63,088 nucleotides of DNA from Vicinamibacterales bacterium (GCA_030680175.1 JAUXWO010000025.1:1-63088); one strand, 5' to 3'; positions 25,970 through 34,256 are shown, counted from the first letter of the stretch. Notes: generated from the sequence alone by a model not told the origin. Made by a program: numbers and translations.

Positions 25970-26775
25970 TGCGGGCCATCCTCCTCGTTGCCGGCGCGGT
26001 GTTCCGGGAGTCGGTGCGCGACCGCGTGCCCTACAGCCTGGTCGCCTTCGCGGTGATCCTCATGGCGGCCTCGTACCTCATCAGCCAGCTGACGGCCGGG
26101 CAGGACCTGAAGATCATCAAGGACCTCGGGCTGGCCTCGATGTCGATCTTCGGGCTGCTCATCGCCGTCTTCATCGGCATCGGCCTCGTGGCCAAGGAAG
26201 TGGAGCGGCGCAGCATCTTCGCGCTGCTCGTCAAGCCGATGTCGCGGGACCAGTTCCTCATCGGCAAGTACCTCGGGCTGGTGCTGACGCTCATCGCCAA
26301 CCTCGGCGCGATGACCGTGGCCTACTACCTCGTGCTCGGCTACACCGAGCTCACGACGCACGTCTCGATCAAGGCCGGGTGGCCCGCGCCGGCGGTCGAT
26401 CCGCGGCTGCTCCTGGCGATTGGGATGATCCTGGCGGAGCTGATGGTCGTGACGGCCGTGGCGCTCTTCTTCTCGACGTTCTCGAGCCCGCTGCTCGCGA
26501 CGCTGCTCACCCTCGGCCTGTGGACCGCGGGGCACTTCAACGCGGACCTGCGCAACTTCGGCGCCGTCGTCGAATCCGAGGTGGCCGCCGGCATCGCCCT
26601 CGGGCTCTACTACCTGCTGCCCAACCTCGCACCGTTCGATATCAAGGCCGAGGTCGTGCACGGCGTGCCCGTCGCCTGGTCGCATCTCGGCCTGACGCTG
26701 GCCTATGCCGCGGTGTACATCGCGGCGCTGCTCACGACGGCGGTGCTCGTGTTCCGCCGCCGCGATTTCAAGTAG
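25969..26775 (+). CDS. ABC-2 type permease (PilI-like)
   Basis: A 268-residue integral membrane partner of the ATPase, with six hydrophobic segments at about 5-30, 55-75, 100-125, 140-165, 175-195 and 240-262. It belongs to the ABC-2 permease group (SIFGLLIAVFIGIGLVAKEV, FALLVKPMSRDQFLIGKY). The substrate is unknown. It is translationally coupled to the ATPase (TGATG). By position it corresponds to pilI of Myxococcus. The gene ends just before the composite repeat element at 26805-27066. Confidence 0.85.
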   Translation: MRAILLVAGAVFRESVRDRVPYSLVAFAVILMAASYLISQLTAGQDLKIIKDLGLASMSIFGLLIAVFIGIGLVAKEVERRSIFALLVKPMSRDQFLIGKYLGLVLTLIANLGAMTVAYYLVLGYTELTTHVSIKAGWPAPAVDPRLLLAIGMILAELMVVTAVALFFSTFSSPLLATLLTLGLWTAGHFNADLRNFGAVVESEVAAGIALGLYYLLPNLAPFDIKAEVVHGVPVAWSHLGLTLAYAAVYIAALLTTAVLVFRRRDFK

Positions 26776-26804
26776 TGTCTGTGATTCGGAATGGAACCAC
26801 GGGT

Positions 26805-27066
26805 GTATCCGCAGATTACGCAGATTACGCAGATTACGCACCGCTGCGCCGCCTCGCGCGGGGCGGCCAGAGGCCGCCACGGTGTGGGCGGACGGGCCGG
26901 GAGATGAGCCATCCAGATCGCGCAGTGATGGTTCATCTCCCGGCCCGTCCACCCACACCGCAGCCGCCGGTCTCCGACCGGCGCCCGCGCGAGTCGGCCG
27001 GCGACGAGCAACACCGCATTGCTCCTCTGTGTCTTCTGCGTAATCCGCGTAATCTGCGGATGATTC
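26805..27066. repeat. ATTACGCAG paired-arm element with internal long hairpin
   Basis: Outer arms: left 26805-26840 has three and a half units of the 9-mer GCAGATTAC, and right 27032-27066 is the inverted form with some changes. Inside lies a 34-bp inverted repeat (26880-26913 with 26927-26960) with two mismatches, flanked by two smaller hairpins, GGCGGCC/GGCCGCC (26862-26878) and GCCGG/CCGGC (26966-26982). No gene is inside. It makes up most of the 307-base gap between the permease and the next gene. Confidence 0.85.
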
Positions 27067-27082
27067 GTCTTTGGCCACTCGC

Positions 27083-28009
27083 ATGTTGCCCATAGCCCTA
27101 CGCAACTGGACGCTCGGTCTCGTCATCGTGGTGCTGCTGTCGGCGTCCGTGGCGCTGCAGGTGGCGCGCGATCGGGTGTGGCAGCCGTACACGCCGGAGC
27201 GCGCCGTGCTCTGGATTCAGTCGAGCGACGTGGCCGGGCGGCTGGCCCTGTCCTTTGATGCGCTCGCGGCGGACGTCTACTGGATTCGCGCGGTGCTCTT
27301 CTACGGCAGCACGCGCCTGGCGCCGGAGGAGACGCGCAACTTCGAAGCCCTGCACCCGCTGCTCGAGCTGACGACCGGCCTGGATCCCCGCTTCAAGGTG
27401 GCGTACCGGTTCGGCGCGCTGTTTCTCACGGAGCCGGCGCCCTACGGCCCGAACCGTCCCGACCAGGCCATCGCGCTCCTCGAGCGCGGGCTTGCCTTCG
27501 ACCCGACCGTCTGGGAGTACATGCACGACATCGGCTTCGTCCACTACTGGTGGACCGGCGACTATCAGGCGGCGGCCGAGTGGTTCTACAAGGCCGCCGA
27601 TGCGCCCAATGCCGGGACGTGGCTGCGCCCGCTTGCCGCGGCGACGCTGCTCAAGGGCGGCGATCGCGAGTCGTCACGTGTGCTCTGGCGGCAGATGTAC
27701 GAGTCGGCGGACGCCGACTGGATCCGCCGCAACGCGGAACGCGCGTTGCGCCAGATCGACGCGCGTGACGCCATCGACCAGCTCGAGGCGCTCGTCGACC
27801 GGTTCGAGGCCGCCAACGGCCGGCGGCCGTCGGGCTGGCAGGATTTGGCCGGACGCGGGGGCCTGCGCGGCGTGCCGCTCGACCCGGCGGGCACACCCTA
27901 CGTGCTCGATCCGGCGACCGGCCGCGTGACCGTCTCGCGCGACTCGCCGCTCTGGCCGCTCCCGGATGAGCCGCCCGCGAGGCCGGCGCCGCCGGCGGGG
28001 CCGGCCTGA
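27083..28009 (+). CDS. Membrane-anchored helical protein of the pilus locus
   Basis: A 308-residue protein with an N-terminal membrane anchor (about 8-28, TLGLVIVVLLSASVALQVA) and a long helical domain with tetratricopeptide-like pairs: FEALHPLLELTTGLDPRFKV, QAIALLERGLAFDPTVWEY and DYQAAAEWFYKAADAPNA. The final 60 residues are Pro/Gly-rich with a DPAGTPYVLDPATGRV segment. I do not recognise a named family. Its position between the PilI-like permease and pilD resembles that of an accessory pilus-biogenesis protein. ATG 27083 is preferred over TTG 27071. It is coupled to pilD by a TGATG overlap. Confidence 0.75.
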   Translation: MLPIALRNWTLGLVIVVLLSASVALQVARDRVWQPYTPERAVLWIQSSDVAGRLALSFDALAADVYWIRAVLFYGSTRLAPEETRNFEALHPLLELTTGLDPRFKVAYRFGALFLTEPAPYGPNRPDQAIALLERGLAFDPTVWEYMHDIGFVHYWWTGDYQAAAEWFYKAADAPNAGTWLRPLAAATLLKGGDRESSRVLWRQMYESADADWIRRNAERALRQIDARDAIDQLEALVDRFEAANGRRPSGWQDLAGRGGLRGVPLDPAGTPYVLDPATGRVTVSRDSPLWPLPDEPPARPAPPAGPA

Positions 28010-28773
28010 TGCCGCCGCCCATCATCGCGCTGGCGTTCCTGTTCGGGCTGATCGTCGGCAGCTTCCTGAACGTCTGCATCCACCGCCTGCCGCGCGGGCA
28101 GTCGCTGGTGCATCCGCCGTCCACGTGCCCGTCCTGCCAGCGGCGCCTGCGCTGGCGCGACAACGTGCCGGTCATCAGCTGGGTGCTGCTCCGCGCGCGC
28201 TGCGGCCAGTGCGGCGAGCCCATCTCCGCGCGGTACCCGATCGTCGAGCTCACGACGGGCGTGCTCTTCGCGCTCGTCGCCGCCATCACGCCCGACCCGG
28301 TCCTCGCGGCGAGCCACCTGATCTTCACCGCCGCGCTGATTGTGCTGTTCGCCATCGATCTCGAGCATCAGATCCTGCCGAACGTGATCACGCTGCCGGG
28401 CATCGTCGCCGGCTTCCTGTTCGCCTTGGTCACGCCGGTCGGGTGGCTCGACTCGCTGCTCGGCATCCTGCTCGGCGGGGGCATCCTGTACGCGATTGCC
28501 GCGGGGTACTATGCGGTCCGGAAGGAGGAAGGCCTCGGGATGGGCGACGTGAAGATGCTCGCCATGATCGGCGCGTTCCTCGGCTGGCAGGCCGTGCTGA
28601 TCACGCTGGTGCTGGCGTCGGTGTCGGGCTCGATCATCGGCGTCGGGATGATCGCGGCCAGCCGCGGCAGCATGAAGTACGCGCTGCCGTTCGGCACGTT
28701 CCTCGCAATGGGCGCCTTCGCCGCAATGACCATCGGCCAGCCCCTGCTCGAGTGGTACATGAGCTTTTATTGA
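28009..28773 (+). CDS. pilD: Prepilin peptidase / N-methyltransferase PilD
   Basis: Aspartic membrane protease that cleaves prepilin leaders and methylates the new N-terminal Phe. The 254-residue sequence has the N-terminal methylation domain with the zinc-binding pairs CPSC and CGQC, then the peptidase with the two catalytic Asp: one in LFAIDLEHQILPN and one in GMGDVKMLAM (GxGDxK motif). About seven membrane helices are visible. All pilins and pseudopilins in this locus depend on it. It is the last gene of the pilB-to-pilD block. Confidence 0.97.
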   Translation: MPPPIIALAFLFGLIVGSFLNVCIHRLPRGQSLVHPPSTCPSCQRRLRWRDNVPVISWVLLRARCGQCGEPISARYPIVELTTGVLFALVAAITPDPVLAASHLIFTAALIVLFAIDLEHQILPNVITLPGIVAGFLFALVTPVGWLDSLLGILLGGGILYAIAAGYYAVRKEEGLGMGDVKMLAMIGAFLGWQAVLITLVLASVSGSIIGVGMIAASRGSMKYALPFGTFLAMGAFAAMTIGQPLLEWYMSFY

Positions 28774-28790
28774 GTGCGCTCCACCTGAGC

Positions 28791-28944
28791 ACGTACAAAA
28801 CACGAAGGACACGAAGGCCACGAAGGATGCAGAAGGGTCCCGGGTTCTCTCAAGACTTCTTCGCCAGGGACGCTGCCTTTGAAATCTCCAACTGACTTGT
28901 ATTCGGATCTCTTCGGGGCCCTCGTGTCCTTCGTGTTTGTACGT
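28791..28944. repeat. CACGAAGG paired-arm element, copy C
   Basis: Left arm 28791-28825 is intact. The right arm 28911-28944 is partly decayed (CTTCGGGGCCCTCGTGTCC). They enclose about 85 bases with no gene, between pilD and the histidine kinase. Confidence 0.8.
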
Positions 28945-28971
28945 CTCTTGTGCGTGACGTGATCTGATCTG

Positions 28972-30228
28972 ATGCCGCCGATTACTCCCGCCGGATACGC
29001 GTTCATCGGACTCACCGCGATTGTCGCGGTGCTGGTGGCGATCCTTGTGTTTGCCGTGCTGCGCTTTGCCAGTGCGGCGCGCGATACGCGACGGCACGGC
29101 AGCGGGTCGATGGAGACGGCGCTGCTGTCGGCGGCGCTCCAGGAGGCGGTCTCGAAGCTCAAGGCGCAGGAGCAGGCCAACCGCGCCCGCGCCGAGGCCT
29201 CCGAGCGGCTCAGCGAGCAGATCGTCGCCGGCCTCACCTCCGGCCTCCTCCTCGTCGGCGTGGAGGGCGACGTGCGCATCCTCAACCCGGCCGCGCGGCG
29301 CATCCTCGGGCTGCAGGACGCGGCGCTGCCGGCGCCGTGGGCCTCGCTGCTCGGCCCCTGGCCCGCGCTGGCCGGCGTCGTCGGCGAGGGCCTGCGCAGC
29401 GGCACCCCCATCATCCGTCGCGCCGTGTCGGTCGGCACACCAGCCCGTCCGCTGCACCTCGGCGTAACCGTCTCGCCACTGGCCGAAGCCGGCGTGACGG
29501 GACAGGGCGCGATCTGCCTCTTCTCCGACCTGACCTCCGTCGTCGCGCTCGAGGAGCAGCTGCGCATGAAGGAGGCGCTGGCGCGGCTCGGCGAGCTCAC
29601 GGCGGGCCTCGCACACGAGTTCCGGAACGGCCTCGCCACCATCCACGGCTACGCCCGCCTGCTCGACCCGGCCACGCTCGAGGAGCCGGAGCGAACCTAC
29701 GTGCAAGGACTCCGCGACGAGACGACCGCGCTTGGCGAGGTCGTGCACAACTTCCTCAACTTCGCGAAGCCGCAGCCGCTGACGCTCGTCCCGCTGGATC
29801 TGCAGGCGGTGGTCGCCCGGGCCGCGGAGGACGCCGGCTCGGATGCGGTGCGCATCGCGGTGGCGGGACCATTTGGCGAGGTCGAGGGCGACGAGGTCCT
29901 GCTGCGGCAGGCCTTCTCCAACCTCATCCGTAACGCCGTCGAGGCGTGCCAGGCGGCGGGCGTCGCGCCCGTCGTCGAGGTCGTGGGGGAGGCGGGTGGC
30001 GCCGACGCGTGGGTGTGCGTCACGGTCCGCGACAACGGCCCCGGATTCGCCCCCGACGCACTGGAGCGGGCCTTCCAGCCGTTCTTCACCACCAAGGCGT
30101 CCGGGACCGGCCTCGGCCTCGCGCTGGTCCAGAAGATCGTCGTCACCCACAACGGCCGGGTCTGGGCGACGCCCGGGGCCGGCGGGGGCGCCGAAGTCCA
30201 CGTCCAGCTGCCGCGGCCCCGCGGCTAG
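28972..30228 (+). CDS. NtrB-like sensor histidine kinase
   Basis: A 418-residue kinase with an N-terminal membrane anchor (about 9-32), a coiled linker, a PAS domain (about 80-190, NPAARRILGLQDAALPAP), HisKA with His215 in GLAHEFRNGLATIHGYARLL, and an HATPase_c domain (RQAFSNLIRNAVEACQAAG, VRDNGPGFAP, GTGLGLALVQKIV). It is distinct from PilS. No regulator gene follows directly; the closest unpaired one is the NtrC-like gene at 37272, on the far side of the minor-pilin modules. No clear ribosome binding site precedes the ATG. Confidence 0.92.
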   Translation: MPPITPAGYAFIGLTAIVAVLVAILVFAVLRFASAARDTRRHGSGSMETALLSAALQEAVSKLKAQEQANRARAEASERLSEQIVAGLTSGLLLVGVEGDVRILNPAARRILGLQDAALPAPWASLLGPWPALAGVVGEGLRSGTPIIRRAVSVGTPARPLHLGVTVSPLAEAGVTGQGAICLFSDLTSVVALEEQLRMKEALARLGELTAGLAHEFRNGLATIHGYARLLDPATLEEPERTYVQGLRDETTALGEVVHNFLNFAKPQPLTLVPLDLQAVVARAAEDAGSDAVRIAVAGPFGEVEGDEVLLRQAFSNLIRNAVEACQAAGVAPVVEVVGEAGGADAWVCVTVRDNGPGFAPDALERAFQPFFTTKASGTGLGLALVQKIVVTHNGRVWATPGAGGGAEVHVQLPRPRG

Positions 30229-30335
30229 TGGAGTGTCGTCGACGATCTACTACCGGGCCGCCCGTTGGGCGGCCCGCAGAATCGCGGCTGAGCAAAGGCC
30301 CTGGTAGTACCTCTTCAGTCGATACACTCCACTAG
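30225..30335. mobile_element. Small inverted-repeat element at the kinase stop codon
   Basis: CTAGTGGAGTGT (30225-30236) and ACACTCCACTAG (30324-30335) are perfect inverted ends, and the similarity continues imperfectly for about 38 bases inward. The centre is a perfect 9-bp hairpin, GGGCCGCCC-GTT-GGGCGGCCC (30255-30275). The kinase TAG stop (30226-30228) lies inside the left end. The 111-base length and absence of an ORF suggest a MITE-like element, and it could serve as a terminator. Confidence 0.75.
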
Positions 30336-30472
30336 TCCCCTGTTCCCGGGGCGGCCTCCCGCCGACAATTCCGTCAGGCAGTGTTCCATCACGGGACAGC
30401 GTGTGGGGGGCAATTCATGGATTCCGGCCTGATTTCGCGAGTCAGGCCGCTCCCGGTCGCTTCCAGCGGGAG

Positions 30473-30488
30473 TGGTCTGCCTCTTGCT
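30473..30488 (+). promoter_or_regulatory. Sigma-54-like promoter of the first minor-pilin module
   Basis: TGGTCT, five bases, TTGCT: GG (30474-30475) and GC (30486-30487) are exactly ten bases apart. The 12 bases TTGCTCTAGGGA are identical to those of the pilA promoter. The predicted start of transcription (about 30498) is only two or three bases before the GTG at 30501, which would leave no room for a leader, so the role of this site needs an explanation. Confidence 0.55.
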
Positions 30489-30500
30489 CTAGGGACAGTC

Positions 30501-31028
30501 GTGAGAACCGAACGCGGCTTCACGATCATCGAGTTGCTGGTGGTGCTCGGCCTGATCACCGTCATTGCCGGCATCTCCGTGCCGGTGTTCATCGAGTCGT
30601 CGGCCCGCAACCGGGTCTGGACGGCGGCCGAATCCGTCGGCGCCAACGTCCGGCAGGCCCGTCTGCGCGCCGTCAGCCGGAACCGGACGTTTCGCGTCGC
30701 GTTCAACTGCCCGCGGCCGGGCAGCCTGCGTGTGCTTGTCGTGACCGGCGACGCGCTCGTGGACGACGCCGAGGACCGTTGCGACACCTATCTGGTGGCC
30801 GAAGGCGACGGCGGCGAGATCACCATGCCGCAGGGCGTGACGTTCGGCGACGTGCCGACGCTCGAGGTGAGCCCGCGCGGGCTATTCACGGCGATCGGCG
30901 GTGCGGTGCCGCAGATCATCACCGTCACCAACGGCGACATGGTCCGCATCGTCCGCGTCTCGGCGGCTGGCCAGGTCGCCCTCCAGGCGGAAGGCGACGA
31001 AGTGATTAACGATGAAGAAGAACCGTAA
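30501..31028 (+). CDS. FimT/GspH-like minor pilin
   Basis: A 175-residue pseudopilin with leader MRTERG and cleavage before FTIIELLVVLGLITVIAG, keeping Glu5. The body fits the GspH/FimT family: RNRVWTAAESVGANVRQARL and AVSRNRTFRVAFNCP. FimT-type minor pilins help prime pilus assembly and in some bacteria bind DNA. I chose the GTG at 30501 because it gives the standard short leader; an in-frame ATG at 30417 would give an abnormally long one. It begins a module of five overlapping genes. Confidence 0.88.
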   Translation: MRTERGFTIIELLVVLGLITVIAGISVPVFIESSARNRVWTAAESVGANVRQARLRAVSRNRTFRVAFNCPRPGSLRVLVVTGDALVDDAEDRCDTYLVAEGDGGEITMPQGVTFGDVPTLEVSPRGLFTAIGGAVPQIITVTNGDMVRIVRVSAAGQVALQAEGDEVINDEEEP

Positions 31029-31431
31029 CGACAGCGGATTCACGCTCGTCGAGGTGCTCGTGGCGATGCTTGTCTTCACCGTGGGCATCATCGCGCTGGC
31101 GCAGCTCATGGCCGTGACGATGCAGATGCAGGCGCACGGGCGGAACCAGACGTCCGCCGTCCGGCTGGCGCAGGACAAGCTCGATCAGTTGATGTCGCTC
31201 AACTTCGACACGTCGGCCGAGGTGCAGATCACTGGCGAGAACTCGCTCGACGAGAACATCGACAATTACTTCGACACCGACATCCAGGGCTACACGCGGC
31301 GGTGGCTCATCGAGGCGGGGCCGGACGGTAATGCCGACCTCCGCCAGATCACGATCCGCGTGATTCCCGACGTCCAGGACCGCCGGACGGCCACGCCGTT
31401 CGAGCTGATGTCGATCATCCGGCGATGGTAG
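31012..31431 (+). CDS. PilV-like minor pilin
   Basis: A 139-residue prepilin with leader MKKNRNDSG and cleavage before FTLVEVLVAMLVFTVGIIAL, where Glu5 is present. The VEVLVAMLVFTVGIIALAQL stretch is typical of the PilV/type IV pilus modification group. It overlaps the FimT-like gene by 17 bases, a sign of tight co-translation. It is probably part of the tip complex that starts pilus assembly together with the next two proteins. Confidence 0.87.
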   Translation: MKKNRNDSGFTLVEVLVAMLVFTVGIIALAQLMAVTMQMQAHGRNQTSAVRLAQDKLDQLMSLNFDTSAEVQITGENSLDENIDNYFDTDIQGYTRRWLIEAGPDGNADLRQITIRVIPDVQDRRTATPFELMSIIRRW

Positions 31432-32102
31432 CCATGCAGACGATCCACCGACGCACACGCCTGGCCACCGACGAACGCGGCTTCACGCTGGCCGAGTTGA
31501 TGGTTGCCACCGTCGTCTCGATGATGGTGCTCGGCGGCGCCGTGGCGCTGACCTCGCAGGTGCAGAACGGCTACCGCCGCCAGATGGAGGACGCCACCGC
31601 CATCCAGGAGGCCCGGTACGCCCTCGACTGGCTGGGACGGCTGATTCGCGGCGCCGGCAACAACCCGTACGGCGTGGAAACGACGGACTGCCCCGATTTG
31701 CTGACCCCGATCCGGGCGATCGAGCTGGACCCGAACGACGACGGTGTCGACGACGATATCCGTATCCAGGCCGACAACAACCCGACCGACGGCGTGTTCG
31801 GGGGGACGGTCGGCGCCTGCGACCAGGCGAACGAGGACGTCACCATCTGGCTCGACAGGGACAACAGCGTCATCGTATTCCTCGACAACAACCTCGGCGG
31901 CGCCGCGACGGTGCGGACGGACCAGGTGATCGACGACCTGCGGTTCATCTACCGCAGCCCCGAGCGCAACATCACGGCCGACCCGGAGGACGTGGCCTAC
32001 GTGGAAGTGCAGATCACGGTCCGGACAAGAACCGCCGACCCTGCCACGGGCGCGCCGGTCACACGCACGTTGACCCAGGAATTCCGCGTACGGGGACGAT
32101 AG
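31425..32102 (+). CDS. PilW-like minor pilin
   Basis: A 225-residue prepilin with a leader of about 19 residues ending DERG, cleavage before FTLAELMVATVVSMMVLGG and Glu5. The following ARYALDWLGRLIRGAGNNPY is the hallmark of PilW-type proteins. The mature head contains an acidic segment, DPNDDGVDDDIR, that could bind calcium. Either ATG 31425 or 31434 may be the start; the first overlaps the previous stop by seven bases. It is the third gene of the first module. Confidence 0.87.
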   Translation: MVAMQTIHRRTRLATDERGFTLAELMVATVVSMMVLGGAVALTSQVQNGYRRQMEDATAIQEARYALDWLGRLIRGAGNNPYGVETTDCPDLLTPIRAIELDPNDDGVDDDIRIQADNNPTDGVFGGTVGACDQANEDVTIWLDRDNSVIVFLDNNLGGAATVRTDQVIDDLRFIYRSPERNITADPEDVAYVEVQITVRTRTADPATGAPVTRTLTQEFRVRGR

Positions 32103-32104
32103 CC

Positions 32105-33511
32105 ATGACAAACGAACACATGCATGCGGGGAGACGGTCGGAGCGGGGGATGGCCCTGATCATGGTCCTGCTGCTGCTGGCTGTCGTGTCGGCGCTCGCT
32201 ACCGGCCTCACCATGAACGGCCAGATGGAGGTGGCGATGGCTGGCAACGAGGCTACGTACGCCGGCGCGCGCGCGGCCGCGGAGGCCGGCATGAACCGGG
32301 CGATCGCGGGCATCGTCGCCAACACGACCGACGACCTGCTGACCACCTTCAACGACACCGGCGACGCCTCGTTTCTGCTAACCGAAGCCCCGCCGTACAC
32401 GATCGGGTCGAGCGGCCAGTACTCGTACGTGATCGAGATCTTCGACGACGACGACCCCGTGTTGTACCCGATGGCGCTGACGGAGGCGCAGTTGACGGCG
32501 ATGGGGGAAGACGGCGATCCCCTGACCAACATCAACGAGCGCATGATCCTGCGCGTGACTGGTCTCGGCCCCAACGGGACGGTGGTCCGCGTGGGCCGCA
32601 TCCTGGAGTCGAACGTCAACACCGAGACCAGTACGACCACGACGACGACGATTACCAATCCGGCATTGCTCGTGGCCGGTGACCTGTCCATTTCCGGGAG
32701 TATCGACATCACGGGCTCCAGGGGGAACGTGCATGCCAACGGGGACATGACGATCAGCGGCGGAGGCTGGAGCATTTCCGGCGATGCGACCGCCGCGGGG
32801 ACGTTCACCGCGGGGCAGGACAACACCGGCGGCGTGCAGGGCGGGGGCCGGCCGAGCGTGACCGTGCCCCACATCGACGCCAATGACTACCTCGAACTGG
32901 CGACCCACATCCTGCACGCCGACGGCACGTTGACCACCGTGGCAGGCGCACCCGCCTGCACCCTGGTGAACTGCGGCTGGTCGTTCTCGGGCGGCACGTG
33001 GAGCATCACCGGCAACGGCAACGGGGCGGCGGACTCCGGGACGTTCTTCGTCGAGGGCAACGCCACCATCTCCGGCAATCCGAGCGCGGGCGGCACCGGG
33101 CAGAACCGGGTGGCGCTGCCGCTGTCGGTGATCGCCACCGGTTCGATCCAGGTGACGGGCACGCCCACGCTCCGGCCCCACAACGGCCTGGCGCTCCAGT
33201 TCGTGACCAACGGAGACCTCGTGGTCTCGGGTAACGCCGACCTCGACAACACCATCGTGGAAGGCCAGAGCCTCGTGCGCGAGCAGATCCTGATCAGCGG
33301 CAACCCGGACCTGCGCGGCCAGATCATCGTGCAGGATTTTCGGGACTGTGGGGACAGCTGCTCGAGCGTGGTGACCGCGAACGCCATCACCGGCAACATG
33401 GGCATCATCTACGATGGGTCGTTCGGCGATCTCATCAGCGAGGAAACGACGACGGTGACGGGCCCGACGACCTACTTCAATAACATCGTCGGCTGGATCG
33501 AGGGGATGTGA
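32105..33511 (+). CDS. PilX-like protein with beta-helix-like C-terminal domain
   Basis: A 468-residue protein. The N-terminus has the PilX pattern, RGMALIMVLLLLAVVSALAT, without a standard G-F cleavage site but with the helix and the AAAEAGMNRAI segment. After about residue 190 the chain becomes repetitive: LSISGSIDITGS, DMTISGGGWSISGDA, SWSITGNGNG-type turns, NATISGNPSAGG, SIQVTGTPTL, LVVSGNADLDNT and LISGNPDL. This looks like a beta-solenoid, recalling DUF7305 or bactofilin-like folds. A tip adhesin or structural cap is plausible. Pairs of Cys lie at ACTLVNCG and DCGDSC. Confidence 0.82.
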   Translation: MTNEHMHAGRRSERGMALIMVLLLLAVVSALATGLTMNGQMEVAMAGNEATYAGARAAAEAGMNRAIAGIVANTTDDLLTTFNDTGDASFLLTEAPPYTIGSSGQYSYVIEIFDDDDPVLYPMALTEAQLTAMGEDGDPLTNINERMILRVTGLGPNGTVVRVGRILESNVNTETSTTTTTTITNPALLVAGDLSISGSIDITGSRGNVHANGDMTISGGGWSISGDATAAGTFTAGQDNTGGVQGGGRPSVTVPHIDANDYLELATHILHADGTLTTVAGAPACTLVNCGWSFSGGTWSITGNGNGAADSGTFFVEGNATISGNPSAGGTGQNRVALPLSVIATGSIQVTGTPTLRPHNGLALQFVTNGDLVVSGNADLDNTIVEGQSLVREQILISGNPDLRGQIIVQDFRDCGDSCSSVVTANAITGNMGIIYDGSFGDLISEETTTVTGPTTYFNNIVGWIEGM

Positions 33512-34053
33512 GTGTGACCGGTTGGAAACTCGCGACAGCCGCCCTGGGGCTGCTGTGCGTCGTGACGCCCGCCGCATCGCAGTCGCTGGCAGACGTCGCG
33601 AAGAAGGAACAGGCGCGCCGCGAGGCCGTGGCCGGAGCGGGGAAGGTCTACACAAACGGGGACCTGACCCCGGACCCCATGGGCACGGCTGCGGCAGAGC
33701 CCGGCGTCGTGGCTCCTGTGAGTGAGCCCGCGGAGGAAGCCGGCGCCGCGGCCGTTCCTGCCGCCGACCCGGCCGAGCCGGGTGCGGTCGACCCCGCGGC
33801 CACCGAGCCGGGTCCCAGGCTCGACGAGGCGTATTGGCGCCGACAGGTGGCGTCCCGCCGCGCGAGGGTCGAGGAGGCGCGCGAGAAGCTCGCGCGCGTG
33901 TCGGGCCCGTCCGAAGGCAACGAACGGCAACTGGCAAGGGTGGCCGAGCTGAAGGCAACTGCGGAAGGCGTTCTTGCCAGGGCCGAGGCGTCTCTGGCGG
34001 CGCTCGAGCGGGAAGCGCGAACCCTTGGGGTGCCGGAGGCCTGGATTCGGTAG
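33508..34053 (+). CDS. Secreted coiled-coil protein with GKVYTN motif (copy 1)
   Basis: A 181-residue protein with a signal peptide (about 1-24, ending TPAASQ), the motif SLADVAKKEQARREAVAGAG followed by KVYTNGDLTPDP, an Ala/Pro/Glu-rich linker, and a C-terminal helical, probably coiled-coil region ending GVPEAWIR. I recognise no described function, although similar KVYTN-containing proteins occur in Acidobacteriota as I recall. Its GTG overlaps the PilX-like stop (GTGA). A clear paralogue closes the second minor-pilin module (36742), so it probably works with the minor pilins in the periplasm. Confidence 0.75.
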   Translation: MSVTGWKLATAALGLLCVVTPAASQSLADVAKKEQARREAVAGAGKVYTNGDLTPDPMGTAAAEPGVVAPVSEPAEEAGAAAVPAADPAEPGAVDPAATEPGPRLDEAYWRRQVASRRARVEEAREKLARVSGPSEGNERQLARVAELKATAEGVLARAEASLAALEREARTLGVPEAWIR

Positions 34054-34085
34054 GCGCGGCCAGTCATCACTTGTCAGTTCAACGG

Positions 34086-34106
34086 GGCGCGCGAATTCTG
34101 CGCGCC
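34086..34106 (+). terminator. Hairpin after the first minor-pilin module
   Basis: GGCGCGC and GCGCGCC form a perfect 7-bp stem around GAATTCT, 33 bases after the GKVYTN gene stop. There is no T-run. A second GGCGCGC-type word follows at 34119. It may separate the two minor-pilin transcripts. Confidence 0.35.
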
Positions 34107-34212
34107 TCCTCCTGGCGAGGCGCGCAGGTCTTGCGCCCTCTGCACAAACCCTTCCAAACTCACCACCCGGCCACCAGCTATCTGGCGGAGGGTTGCGCGC
34201 GTACGGAGCCTG

Positions 34213-34228
34213 TGGAACGCCACTTGCG
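34213..34228 (+). promoter_or_regulatory. Sigma-54 promoter of the second minor-pilin module
   Basis: TGGAAC, five bases, TTGCG, with GG (34214-34215) and GC (34226-34227) ten bases apart. The predicted start near 34238 leaves a 19-base leader with the strong ribosome binding site AAGGAGG before the ATG at 34257, so the geometry is good. Confidence 0.72.
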
Positions 34229-34256
34229 CTGATCTCCTCCCGTCAAGGAGGGGGGC

